Source of the DNA: an uncultured Pelagibacteraceae bacterium
GTDB taxonomy: Bacteria; Pseudomonadota; Alphaproteobacteria; Pelagibacterales; AG-422-B15
NCBI GenBank assembly: GCA_902518415.1
Contig: CABYGA010000012.1
Coordinates: 1 to 34,688 of the forward strand
Direction of reading: 5' to 3'
Length of the DNA: 34,688 nucleotides
Part shown: positions 7,698-16,344 of the stretch, in pieces
Numbering within the stretch: position 1 is the first letter of the stretch
How the letters are laid out: every line of letters begins with the position of its first letter
Program-made: the position numbers and the translations under genes
The notes under the pieces: model-generated
Seen by the model: only the letters and a program-made list of their open reading frames with translations
The model's database searches: none
Told to the model about the DNA's origin: nothing

Positions 7698-9419
7698 CTA
7701 AAGCGTATCTTTTGTGAGATATTCAAATACGTATTGATTTGCATATAAAGGGTCTATGTTAATAAGTCCCTCTATGATCGTAAATATTGTAGTTTCATGA
7801 AGATTTACGAAATTTTGATCACCGTGTATGAGATTTAAAAGCAAGATCATTTCTCCAATCTGATTATCTAGTGATTTTAAGTATTCATCAAGCTTCACAT
7901 TTGTAATTACAGATGAAACCCTGTTTAAATCATTTGGCGTTTTCCAATAATTACTTATTTTCTCATCTGTCATTAACTCATAATATTTGACAATAATGTT
8001 TTTTTGTTTTGAGCTAAGTTTTTTATCTTTAAGTAAAATTTCAAGCTCATCTAAAGAAAAAGAGATATCAGAATTGAGGAATAAATAAAACTTAATCTTC
8101 GCCATTAATATTTTATAATCATCTTTATAATTAATTACATTTAACCATTCCTTACATTTATCTAAATCTTTGTTAAGTATAAGAATTAAACAAACATCTA
8201 AACTTTCTGCTGCAAAATTTTGTTTTGGAGTAATTACTTTAACTTTATCATAAATAAGAGTTGAAGCTTTATTAAGGAAGCCTTGCTTGCTAAATGTATC
8301 GATAAATTTTGGAATTAGTTTTACAATTTTTTCTTGAGATGCAGTTTTTCTAATTTCTTGATAAATTGAAATCCTATTCTCCAATGTTATATTTTTTTCA
8401 TTACCATTATCAAACTTATAACCTTTATAAAAATCTGCCAAGTAGGACACGTCAAGTAGCCCTAGTTCTAGCAATGTTTCAATGATGTTTATTTTTTTTA
8501 AGTTACTATCTTGACTAGATAAAACATAGAATAATTTATATTCAATATCTGCATCTTCTTTAATCAGGTTATCGTAATTTATCTTTTCATTCTTTAGCAG
8601 ATTTAATTTAATGAGACTAATGTCTCCAATTTCATTAGTATTAGTAAGTTCATCATTTAATAAAGAAATCAAAAGTTCAATATATTCTTTTTCGTGCTTA
8701 GTCTCTTCACGCATAAGAGAAATATTTAAATCCAAAGCCAACAAGTTTGAGTTCATTGCATTACAAAATGATGTGTAATATAAATCATTAAAATAATCAG
8801 AAAAATAAGTTACATCTCTATTACAAATTCTCTTATAATTTCCACTAATAAGAAAATATTTTTCAATATTCCTTAATATCTGTTCATTAACTTCATCTTC
8901 ATTCATTAGAGTGGATAATAAATAAATTTCTTCAAAATACCCTTTGGAGGCCAGAAAATTAATTTTTAAATCTAAATAACTTTGAGCACTTTCTAAATTA
9001 TATTTTGGAGGAGTAGCTATAGTAAGAAGTGAATTAACCAACAGCGCTCTAAGTGTTGAACTATGGGATACTTCAGGTAAGGAATTTATCAAATACTCAA
9101 TATCAGAGTAACTTGATCCATCCCATAAAGTTGTATCAAACCCACCATTTGAGATATCTATCAAGCCAAGTGAGTCTTTTCTAGAATAAGAAAAATCAGA
9201 CTCTTTTACTGCAGACTTTGACTCTGTATTTTCATCAATTTTCACATCCTCTTCTATGTCATTTTCATTAATTGGCACCAAACTATCCTCAGCCCAAATA
9301 TCAAATGGTTCTTTCGTGTCTGTTTGTTCGGCATTTGCTGAGAAAATTATAAAAATTATACTTACGAGATAAATAGTAATAATATATAGTAGATATACAA
9401 AAATGCTTTTTTTCGTCAT
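7698..9419 (-). CDS. Large exported protein of unknown function, helical-repeat-like
   Basis: A 573-residue protein that I do not recognise. The N-terminus has two lysines, about 23 hydrophobic residues and an ANA motif at 28-30 before Glu31, a good type I signal peptide; an uncleaved anchor is the alternative. An acidic low-complexity segment follows (about 31-75), then a long Leu/Ile/Asn/Lys-rich region that looks all-helical, with TPR- or HEAT-like spacing but no clear repeat motif. No catalytic motif is visible. It lies between aroK (divergent, 52 bases) and xerD (5 bases downstream). Alphaproteobacteria often have an exported protein of this size at this position, so it may be a fast-evolving orthologue and not an acquisition. 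A periplasmic scaffold role is only a guess. Confidence 0.8.
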   Translation of the reverse strand: MTKKSIFVYLLYIITIYLVSIIFIIFSANAEQTDTKEPFDIWAEDSLVPINENDIEEDVKIDENTESKSAVKESDFSYSRKDSLGLIDISNGGFDTTLWDGSSYSDIEYLINSLPEVSHSSTLRALLVNSLLTIATPPKYNLESAQSYLDLKINFLASKGYFEEIYLLSTLMNEDEVNEQILRNIEKYFLISGNYKRICNRDVTYFSDYFNDLYYTSFCNAMNSNLLALDLNISLMREETKHEKEYIELLISLLNDELTNTNEIGDISLIKLNLLKNEKINYDNLIKEDADIEYKLFYVLSSQDSNLKKINIIETLLELGLLDVSYLADFYKGYKFDNGNEKNITLENRISIYQEIRKTASQEKIVKLIPKFIDTFSKQGFLNKASTLIYDKVKVITPKQNFAAESLDVCLILILNKDLDKCKEWLNVINYKDDYKILMAKIKFYLFLNSDISFSLDELEILLKDKKLSSKQKNIIVKYYELMTDEKISNYWKTPNDLNRVSSVITNVKLDEYLKSLDNQIGEMILLLNLIHGDQNFVNLHETTIFTIIEGLINIDPLYANQYVFEYLTKDTL

Positions 9420-9434
9420 AACAATTTCTTTTAA

Positions 9435-9467
9435 CAGATTAATCTGAAACTGTGAAATTTATTCACA
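9435..9467. promoter_or_regulatory. Two palindromes in the aroK divergent intergenic gap
   Basis: The 52-base gap between the exported-protein gene and aroK holds a perfect 12-base palindrome, CAGATTAATCTG, at 9435-9446, and a second inverted repeat, TGTGAAATTTATTCACA, at 9451-9467 (6-base arms, 5-base centre). The second ends 4 bases before the aroK ATG. They could be operator sites or, on the aroK transcript, a hairpin covering the ribosome-binding region. AT-rich DNA yields short palindromes by chance, so regulation is only inferred. Confidence 0.35.
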
Positions 9468-9471
9468 TTTA

Positions 9472-10011
9472 ATGATGTCAAAATTAAGACTTTCTAATAG
9501 TAATAAAAGTATTGTTCTTGTGGGTCACATGGGATCAGGAAAATCAACGATAGGCAAAAACCTCTCAAAGAAATTGGGTATTGATTTTTTTGATTCTGAT
9601 AAAGAAATCGAGTTAAGAGAAAAAATAAAAATTAGTAATATCTTTAGTTTACACGGGGAAAAATATTTCAGAAACCTTGAGGAAAAAATTAATCTTAAAC
9701 TTCTTAAATATAAGAATGTAGTTCTTGCACTTGGTGGTGGAGCATTTCAAAATCCTTCTGTAAGAAAAGTAGCATTAGAAAAATGTAATTGTATTTGGCT
9801 AAAATGTAGCTTAAATCTATTAGAACAAAGGTGTAATTTTAAAAAAAATAGACCTTTACTTGAAAATAAAAATATTAAATCAGAACTGTTAAAGTTAGAT
9901 AAAATTCGAAGAAAAAATTATTCTAAAGCCCACTTATCAATAAATGTGGGGGGGAAAACGAAATATCAGGTTACAAAGGAATTACTAAATCAAATTAAAT
10001 TTAATGATTAA
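9472..10011 (+). CDS. aroK: Shikimate kinase AroK
   Basis: A 179-residue P-loop kinase that phosphorylates shikimate to shikimate 3-phosphate in the chorismate pathway. The Walker A GHMGSGKST is at residues 18-26. FFDSD carries the shikimate-binding aspartate, YFRNLEE the substrate-binding Arg, and ALGGGAF the glycine-rich substrate site; KKNRPLL supplies the lid arginine. Two consecutive ATG codons begin the frame (9472 and 9475) and either could be used. The 3' end overlaps the aroB start by 8 bases (ATGATTAA), so the two are translationally coupled. The aroK-aroB pair is a standard proteobacterial arrangement. Confidence 0.95.
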   Translation: MMSKLRLSNSNKSIVLVGHMGSGKSTIGKNLSKKLGIDFFDSDKEIELREKIKISNIFSLHGEKYFRNLEEKINLKLLKYKNVVLALGGGAFQNPSVRKVALEKCNCIWLKCSLNLLEQRCNFKKNRPLLENKNIKSELLKLDKIRRKNYSKAHLSINVGGKTKYQVTKELLNQIKFND

Positions 10012-11110
10012 AACTCTCAAGGTTACAACTCCTCTTAAGAAATATAATATAATTATTGGCAATAATATTATAGCCAGCTCTGGAAAATATTCTAAAAAAT
10101 ATTTAAGGAGTGATAGGGTATTCATTGTTACAAATAAGCTTCTTAAATCTTTGTATTTAAAAAAAATAAAGAACTCATTTGTTAAGCATGGAATAACTGT
10201 CAGCGAAATTATCATTAACGATAGTGAAAGTAAGAAAAATCTTGAGTCAGTAAAAATCTTAACAAGCCATTTATTAAAAAATAAAGTTGATAGAAATGAT
10301 ACTCTGATTGCTCTTGGGGGAGGCGTAATAGGTGATCTCGTTGGATTTGTAGCAAGTATAACCCTAAGGGGTATTAACTTTATTCAAATTCCTACAACTT
10401 TACTTTCACAAGTAGACTCATCAGTTGGTGGGAAAACAGGAATTAACACGCCAATTGGAAAAAATTTAATAGGTTCTTTTTATCAGCCTGCTCTTGTTAT
10501 TTCTGACGTAGGCATATTAAAGAGCTTATATAAAAGAGAGGTATTGTCAGGATATGCAGAAGTAATCAAGTATGGCATTATAATGGACAAAGCGTTTTTT
10601 AATTGGCTATTAAAAAATGATAAACATTTTTTGAGTCAAAATGCTAATTACCTAATAGAGATGGTATATAAATCATGCAAAAATAAAGCAAAAATAGTAA
10701 ATCAAGATGAAAAGGAAAAAAATATTAGAGCCTTATTAAACCTTGGCCATACTTTTGGACATGCTATCGAAGCACTTAATAATTATAAAAAAACAGTTGT
10801 GCATGGTGAAGCTGTTGCGATAGGAATAATAATGGCACTAGAGCTATCTTTCTTAGAAGGAAAAATATCAAAAGACATTATAAATAAAATAAAATCACAT
10901 TTTGATAAAATAGGCATTAAAAGAAAAATACCAAAGCAATTAAAACTGCATTTAAACACTTCACAGTTTATAGAAGCAATGTCTTCTGATAAAAAAGTAA
11001 AAAATAAAAAAATAAATTTAATACTATGTAAAAGTATTGGTGAAGCTTATATCACTGATACTTTCAAACATAAGAACATGAAAAAGGTAATAAAAGATTT
11101 TTTAAACTAA
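10004..11110 (+). CDS. aroB: 3-dehydroquinate synthase AroB
   Basis: A 368-residue enzyme converting DAHP to 3-dehydroquinate, the second step of the shikimate pathway. The NAD-binding signature GGGVIGDLVGFVA is followed by the long conserved block IPTTLLSQVDSSVGGKTGIN. Zinc ligands are present in GYAEVIKYG (Glu), LGHTFGHAIE (His) and VVHGEAVAIG (His). Length is normal. The ATG lies inside the end of aroK, and the TAA at 11108-11110 directly abuts the ATG of the next gene, so aroK, aroB and the CNNM/CorC gene look like one operon. Confidence 0.96.
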   Translation: MIKTLKVTTPLKKYNIIIGNNIIASSGKYSKKYLRSDRVFIVTNKLLKSLYLKKIKNSFVKHGITVSEIIINDSESKKNLESVKILTSHLLKNKVDRNDTLIALGGGVIGDLVGFVASITLRGINFIQIPTTLLSQVDSSVGGKTGINTPIGKNLIGSFYQPALVISDVGILKSLYKREVLSGYAEVIKYGIIMDKAFFNWLLKNDKHFLSQNANYLIEMVYKSCKNKAKIVNQDEKEKNIRALLNLGHTFGHAIEALNNYKKTVVHGEAVAIGIIMALELSFLEGKISKDIINKIKSHFDKIGIKRKIPKQLKLHLNTSQFIEAMSSDKKVKNKKINLILCKSIGEAYITDTFKHKNMKKVIKDFLN

Positions 11111-12379
11111 ATGTTATTTGAGATAATTATTTTATTTTTCGCTATTATTATACTGCTTGCATTATCTGCATTTTTCTCAGGATCAGAAACTGGATTGACA
11201 GCCAGTACAAGAAGTCGACTTACAGGTTTGCGAATGAAAGGTAGTAAAAATGCTGATGTTGCTCTTCAATTGCTAAATAAAAAAGAATCATTAATCGGTG
11301 CGATATTATTAGGTAATAATCTTGTAAATATTCTTGCTTCCGCATTGGCTACAAGCCTACTCATTAAAGTATTTGGAAATTCAGGTGTAGCTTACGCAGT
11401 AATAATCATGACGGCATTAATTGTGATCTTTGCTGAAATTCTTCCTAAAAGCTATGCAATTGCGAATGCGGAGAAATTAGCGTTGATTGTTAGTCCATTA
11501 TTAAAACCACTGGTTACTGTACTGGCGCCCGTTACATGGATTATGGAAAAAATAGTTTTTTATATTCTAGGAATTTTTGGAATTAAACATGATCAAAATT
11601 CTCGCAGTATATCTGTTGCCGATGAAATAAGAGGAACGGTAGACCTACATCATAAAGAAGGTCGACTATTTAAAATTGACAAGGATATGGTTACTGGAAT
11701 TTTAGACTTATCTGAAATTGCGGTTGAAGATATTATGGTACATAGAAGCAACGTGTTTATGCTTAATATTGATGATGATCCTGAAAAGATTGTTAATCAG
11801 GTAATAGAAAGCCCATATACAAGAGTCCCAATATGGAAAGACAATAATGAAAATATAATAGGTTTAATACATGCTAAAAATTTACTGAAATTACTTAAAG
11901 AAAAGCAAACCCTTTCAATTACGCGGGAAGACATAAAGGATTCACTTATTAAAACATGGTTTGTTCCAGAAACAACTTCTCTGAAAGATCAACTTCAAAT
12001 GCATCTTAATAGAAAAATTAAATTAGCAATGGTTGTTGATGAGTACGGAGTACTGAGTGGAATGATTAGCCTAGAAGATATTATAGAGGAAATCGTTGGC
12101 GAGATAAGTGATGAACATGATATTGAGCTTTCTGACATAAAGAGGAATCAAGATGGTTCAGTAAAAGTAAAGGGTTCGACAGAAATAAGAAATATCAACA
12201 GAAGTTTTGGATGGGATTTGCCTGATGAAGAAGCGAATACGATTTCTGGACTTATAATAAATGAGTCAAGATCCTTTCCCAAGACTGGTCAGATTTTTCA
12301 ATATTATGGTTTTAAGTTTGAAATATTAGGAACTAATAAAAATATTATTACTCAAGTAAAAATATCTTCACTTAATTAG
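11111..12379 (+). CDS. CNNM/CorC-family membrane protein (DUF21, CBS pair, CorC_HlyC)
   Basis: A 422-residue inner-membrane protein of the hemolysin C / CorC / CNNM family. The order is: an N-terminal DUF21 transmembrane domain of about 190 residues with SGSETGLT and the FAEILPKSYA signature, two CBS domains (about 205-265 and 275-330, the second ending VVDEYGVLSGMISLEDIIEEIVGEI), and a C-terminal CorC_HlyC domain from about 340. Characterised members bind Mg-ATP at the CBS pair and take part in magnesium or sodium-magnesium export; the substrate here is not shown by sequence. It begins on the base after the aroB stop. Its 3' end overlaps bolA on the opposite strand by 12 bases. Confidence 0.9.
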   Translation: MLFEIIILFFAIIILLALSAFFSGSETGLTASTRSRLTGLRMKGSKNADVALQLLNKKESLIGAILLGNNLVNILASALATSLLIKVFGNSGVAYAVIIMTALIVIFAEILPKSYAIANAEKLALIVSPLLKPLVTVLAPVTWIMEKIVFYILGIFGIKHDQNSRSISVADEIRGTVDLHHKEGRLFKIDKDMVTGILDLSEIAVEDIMVHRSNVFMLNIDDDPEKIVNQVIESPYTRVPIWKDNNENIIGLIHAKNLLKLLKEKQTLSITREDIKDSLIKTWFVPETTSLKDQLQMHLNRKIKLAMVVDEYGVLSGMISLEDIIEEIVGEISDEHDIELSDIKRNQDGSVKVKGSTEIRNINRSFGWDLPDEEANTISGLIINESRSFPKTGQIFQYYGFKFEILGTNKNIITQVKISSLN

Positions 12380-12649
12380 AGAATATTCTGCTTCAGTATG
12401 CAACTTTAGTCTGATTGAATGAATATCATCTAAAATTTCCTGTTCGAGTACTTTATGCACTTTTCTCTCTCTATCAATTCGTGATAGGTTTAGAAACTCT
12501 TCAGAAACTATAATAAGTTTTATATGGGAAGTATCTTTATTTTCGCCAGAATAATGGTTTTTGTGTTGGTCAGAAAAATTTATTATTTTGAAAAATGATG
12601 GTTTAAAAAAATCATTAATCTTCCTGTTTATATTTTTTTCAAGACTCAT
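12368..12649 (-). CDS. bolA: BolA-family protein
   Basis: A 93-residue BolA-like protein. The core FLNLSRIDRERKVHKVLEQEILDDIHSIRLKLHTEAEY (about 53-89) aligns with the BolA helix-turn-helix-like class II KH fold: SR-x-x-R-x-x-x-V followed by IH(A/S)(L/I). BolA proteins pair with monothiol glutaredoxins to handle [2Fe-2S] clusters, and some bind DNA. A conserved His is present in the core. It is divergent from the J-domain gene by 36 bases, a neighbour pairing common in alphaproteobacteria. The 3' end overlaps the CNNM/CorC gene. Confidence 0.85.
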   Translation of the reverse strand: MSLEKNINRKINDFFKPSFFKIINFSDQHKNHYSGENKDTSHIKLIIVSEEFLNLSRIDRERKVHKVLEQEILDDIHSIRLKLHTEAEYSLIK

Positions 12650-12656
12650 ATATAAT
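12627..12656 (+). promoter_or_regulatory. Candidate sigma-70 promoter for the J-domain gene, cobS, cobT
   Basis: A perfect TATAAT at 12651-12656 lies in the 36-base gap between bolA and the J-domain gene, with TTTATA at 12627-12632 at 18-base spacing inside the bolA start region. Initiation would fall near 12663, about 23 bases before the ATG. The surrounding CATATATAATCATATATA is nearly symmetric, so bolA may use the reverse strand of the same element. The -35 is weak. Confidence 0.35.
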
Positions 12657-12685
12657 CATATATACTTAACATAATTAATTGCGAT

Positions 12686-13225
12686 ATGGATAACAGAAAA
12701 TGCTCTTTTGAAAATTGCCCCAATGATGGAGAATTTAAAGCACCTTCATCGCCAAAAGAGCTTAAAAGGTATGTATGGTTCTGTTTGAAGCATATCAGAG
12801 AATATAATAAAAAGTGGAATTATTTCTCTGATATGTCTGCTGACGAAATTGAAGAGTTTATTGAAAACGACATCATTGGCCACAGAAAAACCAAAAAAAT
12901 AGGCACGAATGATGTGAATTACTTCGAAAAAATATCAAAAATCTCCGAACAGATGTTTTCTGGCATGAATAATCTTGAAAACCTGAATATGCACCCTAGT
13001 TTTTATAGTTCTAAATATCTAAATGCACTAGCAACTTTAGGTATGGACAAAAAAGAAAGTTCATTAGAGGATATTAAGTCTAAATTCAAAAAGATTGTAA
13101 AAGAACTTCACCCTGATACAGTTGGACTGAATGAAGAAAACAAAGAAAAACTTACTAAGGTTCTAGAAGCCTACAAAATAATAAAGGATCAACATGACAG
13201 CAACAGAAAACCTAATTCAAAATAA
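12686..13225 (+). CDS. J-domain protein (DnaJ-like co-chaperone) with N-terminal Cys motif
   Basis: A 179-residue protein with a C-terminal J domain at about 114-170: ALATLGMDKKESSLEDIKSKF, then the HPD loop at 142-144 (KELHPDTVG) and a closing helix KLTKVLEAYKIIKD. The HPD motif stimulates DnaK-type ATPases. The N-terminal half has C6-x4-C11 and C33-x2-H36, a possible metal site, and a conserved-looking RYVWFCLKHIREYNKKWNYF block of a type seen in alphaproteobacterial J proteins at this locus. There is no Gly/Phe or zinc-finger DnaJ middle, so it is not canonical DnaJ. Its last 32 bases overlap cobS in another frame, tying its expression to CobS/CobT. Whether it works on those two proteins is unknown. 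Confidence 0.88.
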   Translation: MDNRKCSFENCPNDGEFKAPSSPKELKRYVWFCLKHIREYNKKWNYFSDMSADEIEEFIENDIIGHRKTKKIGTNDVNYFEKISKISEQMFSGMNNLENLNMHPSFYSSKYLNALATLGMDKKESSLEDIKSKFKKIVKELHPDTVGLNEENKEKLTKVLEAYKIIKDQHDSNRKPNSK

Positions 13226-14183
13226 GCCTGACATTTCTATTTCAGTAAATCAGGCCTTTGGCATTGATACAGATTTACACGTTGAGGGGTTTTCAAAGAA
13301 GTCTGAATATGTTCCAGATATCGATAGCAGCTATTGTTTTGATAAAGCAACAACAATGGCAGTTTTATCGGGTTTTAAATATAATAGAAGGGTAATGGTC
13401 CAGGGATTACATGGTACTGGAAAATCTACCCATATCGAACAAATTGCTGCGCGGCTTAATTGGCCTTGTATTAGAGTTAACCTTGACAGTCATATAAGCC
13501 GAATTGATTTAATAGGTAAAGATGCGATCGTATTGAAAGAAGGCAAGCAAGTAACAGAATTTCAGGATGGAATTCTTCCTTGGTCATTACAAAATCCAAC
13601 GGCATTAGTTTTTGATGAATACGATGCAGGTAGGCCTGATGTCATGTTTGTAATACAAAGAGTCTTGGAAGCAGATGGCAAATTTACACTTCTAGATAAA
13701 AATAGAGTTTTAAAACCAAATCCTTATTTTAGAATGTTTGCAACAACAAACACAGTTGGCTTAGGTGATACCACGGGCTTATATCACGGAACACAACAGA
13801 TTAATCAGGGTCAAATGGATAGGTGGAATATTGTGACCACACTCAATTATCTTAATTTTGAGCAAGAAAAACAAATCATGCTCTCAAAAGTTCCTTCTTT
13901 TAACACACAAGAAAAGCAAGAAATCATTGAACTTATGATTAAAGTAGCAGACCTATCCAGAAAAGGGCTATCAAATGGAGATATATCAACGGTTATGAGT
14001 CCACGAACAGTTTTAACCTGGGCTCAAAATGCTGAAATATTTGACTTCAATTATGCAATGGCATTCAAACTTACTTTCTTAAATAAATGTGATGAGAGTG
14101 AAAGACAAATTATATCTGAATATTATCAACGCTGTTTTGGTGACGATCTCTCATTAGAAAAGAATGAGTTTAACTTAATATAG
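13194..14183 (+). CDS. cobS: CobS-type AAA+ ATPase (aerobic cobaltochelatase small subunit family)
   Basis: A 329-residue AAA+ ATPase of the CobS family. Walker A is GLHGTGKST (about 72-80), Walker B is [10 protein letters not shown], sensor 1 is [17 protein letters not shown], followed by [14 protein letters not shown], a CobS signature. In aerobic B12 synthesis CobS and CobT form a chaperone-like complex that powers CobN to insert cobalt into hydrogenobyrinic acid a,c-diamide. The ATG sits inside the J-domain gene with AAGGAT just upstream as ribosome-binding site. The stop TAG overlaps the GTG of cobT by one base (TAGTG). No cobN is in this window, so chelatase function here is inferred from homology only. 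Confidence 0.92.
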   Translation: MTATENLIQNKPDISISVNQAFGIDTDLHVEGFSKKSEYVPDIDSSYCFDKATTMAVLSGFKYNRRVMVQGLHGTGKSTHIEQIAARLNWPCIRVNLDSHISRIDLIGKDAIVLKEGKQVTEFQDGILPWSLQNPTALVFDEYDAGRPDVMFVIQRVLEADGKFTLLDKNRVLKPNPYFRMFATTNTVGLGDTTGLYHGTQQINQGQMDRWNIVTTLNYLNFEQEKQIMLSKVPSFNTQEKQEIIELMIKVADLSRKGLSNGDISTVMSPRTVLTWAQNAEIFDFNYAMAFKLTFLNKCDESERQIISEYYQRCFGDDLSLEKNEFNLI

Positions 14184-16018
14184 TGAAAGAAGATATTTTA
14201 GAAGATATCAAAAGGGCTATCTCATCTGCTACAAGGGCTATTGCTGAAAACAAAGAGCTTGAAATTGTATTCGAAGATACCGGTTCTTCATCTGAAAATA
14301 AAATTGTTTTACCCCAAATAAAGTTAGATGTTAATCCTGAATCGCTTAGCCAGCTTAGAGGGAATGCTGATAATCAAGCCCTAAGATATAAATACCACAA
14401 TCAAGACACTTTCAAAGAATACGAGCCCTCCGGAGAAAAAAATAGAAAGATTTATGAAATACTTGAAGATACTCGCATACAACTAATAGGCAGTAAATTG
14501 ATGAGAGGTGTTAAAAATAATTTACATTCTCTCTATGAAGATAAATTTAAAGACAAAAATATTTCTGAAATCTCTAAACAATCTGATATTGATATTGAAG
14601 ATGCTATTGATTTATATTTTAGAAATAAAGTCAGTCCTGATTATCTACCTAAAAATTCTGATAAAGCAATAAGCGTATGGAAGAAATGGCTTCAAAGTAG
14701 GATTGGCGACTCTTCCAATTCGCTCTTAGAGAATATTTATGATCAAAAAGTTTTTGCTGAAAATGTAAATAAATTAATAAATGACTTAGACTATTATGAT
14801 GAACAAAATAGTAATGATGAAAAGAATGAAGAGGAAAAAAATCAAAACACAGAGCAACTCGAAAATAATGAATTAGATGAGATGGAGAATCAGTCATCTT
14901 TTAGTGATGATGAGGCCACACAGTCAGAAGAAGAAGTGGGGTATGAAGAAACAGAAATGAATATTGACCAACAAGAGGATGATGAACTTTCAGAGTTTGA
15001 TGAAGGAAATAGTGAAAATGCAACACCTCAGTATAGAGCTGAGAATTCAAGTGAACAAATACTAAGTGAGTATGGTATATACACTGAGGAATTTGATGAG
15101 ATAATTACTGCTTCAAATATATGCGAAGATGAAGAATTAAACCGCCTTCGCGCTTACTTAGACCAGCAACTAAAGTCATATCAAACAATTATTTCTAGAT
15201 TGGCTAATCGATTACAAAGGAAATTGCTTGCTAAGCAAAATCGAAGCTGGGATTTTGATTTAGAAGAGGGATTGCTAGATACATCAAGATTAACCAGGAT
15301 TATAATGGACCCATATCACTCATTATCCTTCAAAAAAGAAAAAGATACTGACTTCAAAGATACAGTAGTTTCACTCTTAATTGATAATTCTGGATCAATG
15401 AGAGGAAGGCCCATTACTGTAGCTGCTATGAGCGCAGATATTCTTGCCAGAACTCTCGAGAGATGTGGTGTGAAGGTTGAGATACTTGGCTTTACAACAA
15501 AAGCTTGGAAAGGTGGCAAAAGTAGAGAACATTGGATGCAAAACAAGAAGATTCCAGCACCAGGAAGATTGAATGATTTAAGGCACATTATTTATAAAGC
15601 TGCAGATGAACCTTGGCGTAGATCAAAAAAGAATTTAGGTCTCATGATGCGAGAGGGTCTATTAAAAGAAAATATTGATGGAGAGGCACTTTTATGGGCG
15701 CATAAAAGGCTGCAAGTCAGATATGAAGCAAGAAAAATATTAATGGTTATATCCGATGGAGCTCCTGTAGATGATAGTACTTTATCCGTGAATACAGGAA
15801 ATTATCTTGAAAAACATTTAAGAGGTGTAATCGAATGGATAGAATCAAAATCTGCCATTCAACTGTTGGCCGTAGGAATAGGTCATGATGTTACTAGATA
15901 CTATAAAAGGGCTGTCACCATAGTAGACGCTGAACAGTTAGCAGACGTTATGACAGAGCAGTTAGTTGATTTATTTGAAGAGAGTGAGAAAAAAAGTAAA
16001 AGTCAGCTTGCTAATTAA
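14183..16018 (+). CDS. cobT: CobT-type VWA protein (aerobic cobaltochelatase subunit family)
   Basis: A 611-residue partner of CobS. Residues 1-200 form a helical N-terminal region; about 203-280 is a very acidic Glu/Asp/Asn/Gln-rich linker; and the C-terminal von Willebrand A domain begins near 392 with the metal-ion site D401-N-S-G-S405, then the CobT-specific [15 protein letters not shown] and [13 protein letters not shown]. This acidic-linker plus VWA layout is characteristic of CobT and of the related magnesium chelatase D subunit. The start is GTG at 14183, overlapping the cobS stop; no closer ATG preserves the N-terminal domain. It converges on rpmB with an 8-base overlap (CTAATTAA). 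Confidence 0.92.
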   Translation: MKEDILEDIKRAISSATRAIAENKELEIVFEDTGSSSENKIVLPQIKLDVNPESLSQLRGNADNQALRYKYHNQDTFKEYEPSGEKNRKIYEILEDTRIQLIGSKLMRGVKNNLHSLYEDKFKDKNISEISKQSDIDIEDAIDLYFRNKVSPDYLPKNSDKAISVWKKWLQSRIGDSSNSLLENIYDQKVFAENVNKLINDLDYYDEQNSNDEKNEEEKNQNTEQLENNELDEMENQSSFSDDEATQSEEEVGYEETEMNIDQQEDDELSEFDEGNSENATPQYRAENSSEQILSEYGIYTEEFDEIITASNICEDEELNRLRAYLDQQLKSYQTIISRLANRLQRKLLAKQNRSWDFDLEEGLLDTSRLTRIIMDPYHSLSFKKEKDTDFKDTVVSLLIDNSGSMRGRPITVAAMSADILARTLERCGVKVEILGFTTKAWKGGKSREHWMQNKKIPAPGRLNDLRHIIYKAADEPWRRSKKNLGLMMREGLLKENIDGEALLWAHKRLQVRYEARKILMVISDGAPVDDSTLSVNTGNYLEKHLRGVIEWIESKSAIQLLAVGIGHDVTRYYKRAVTIVDAEQLADVMTEQLVDLFEESEKKSKSQLAN

Positions 16019-16301
16019 TTTTACTCGCAGCTATGCCCATTGCGCGTTGTAATCTCTTAGCTTTAAGTGATAGTTTCTTACTTTTTGTTTTTGTTAAAAA
16101 TTCGTCTATTCCACCAAATTTCGAGACTGTTCTAATTGACGACGTAGCCACTGATAACTTTATTTTTTTATTCAACAATTCACTTTTAAAAGTTACTGCT
16201 TGAAGATTAACATTGAATTTTCTTCTAGTTTTATTATTGGCTTTACTTACGTTGTTTCCAAATTGAACTTTTTTGCCAGATAAATCACATGCTTTTGTCA
16301 T
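16011..16301 (-). CDS. rpmB: 50S ribosomal protein L28
   Basis: A 96-residue L28. The N-terminus, [20 protein letters not shown] followed by [14 protein letters not shown], is the diagnostic L28 start, and the C-terminal [18 protein letters not shown] is basic as expected. The length fits the longer alphaproteobacterial form. Its position after cobS/cobT on the opposite strand is a recurring alphaproteobacterial arrangement. Confidence 0.96.
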   Translation of the reverse strand: MTKACDLSGKKVQFGNNVSKANNKTRRKFNVNLQAVTFKSELLNKKIKLSVATSSIRTVSKFGGIDEFLTKTKSKKLSLKAKRLQRAMGIAASKIN

Positions 16302-16333
16302 AATTTGTGTTAGTTAAAGATAATAATAAATAT

Positions 16334-16339
16334 TGTCAA
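16334..16339 (-). promoter_or_regulatory. Candidate -35 element for rpmB
   Basis: A perfect TTGACA reads on the minus strand 33 bases upstream of the rpmB ATG. The hexamer 17 bases further on (TAACTA, at 16311-16316) is a poor -10, so this is a weak call. It also sits in a short ATATT/AATAT inverted repeat that could belong to the end of the meaB transcript. Confidence 0.25.
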
Positions 16340-16344
16340 TATGA

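Noticed and set aside
16326-16342. Terminator hairpin after meaB (ATATT/AATAT)
   Set aside because: Only five A/T pairs around a three-base loop; too weak to call.
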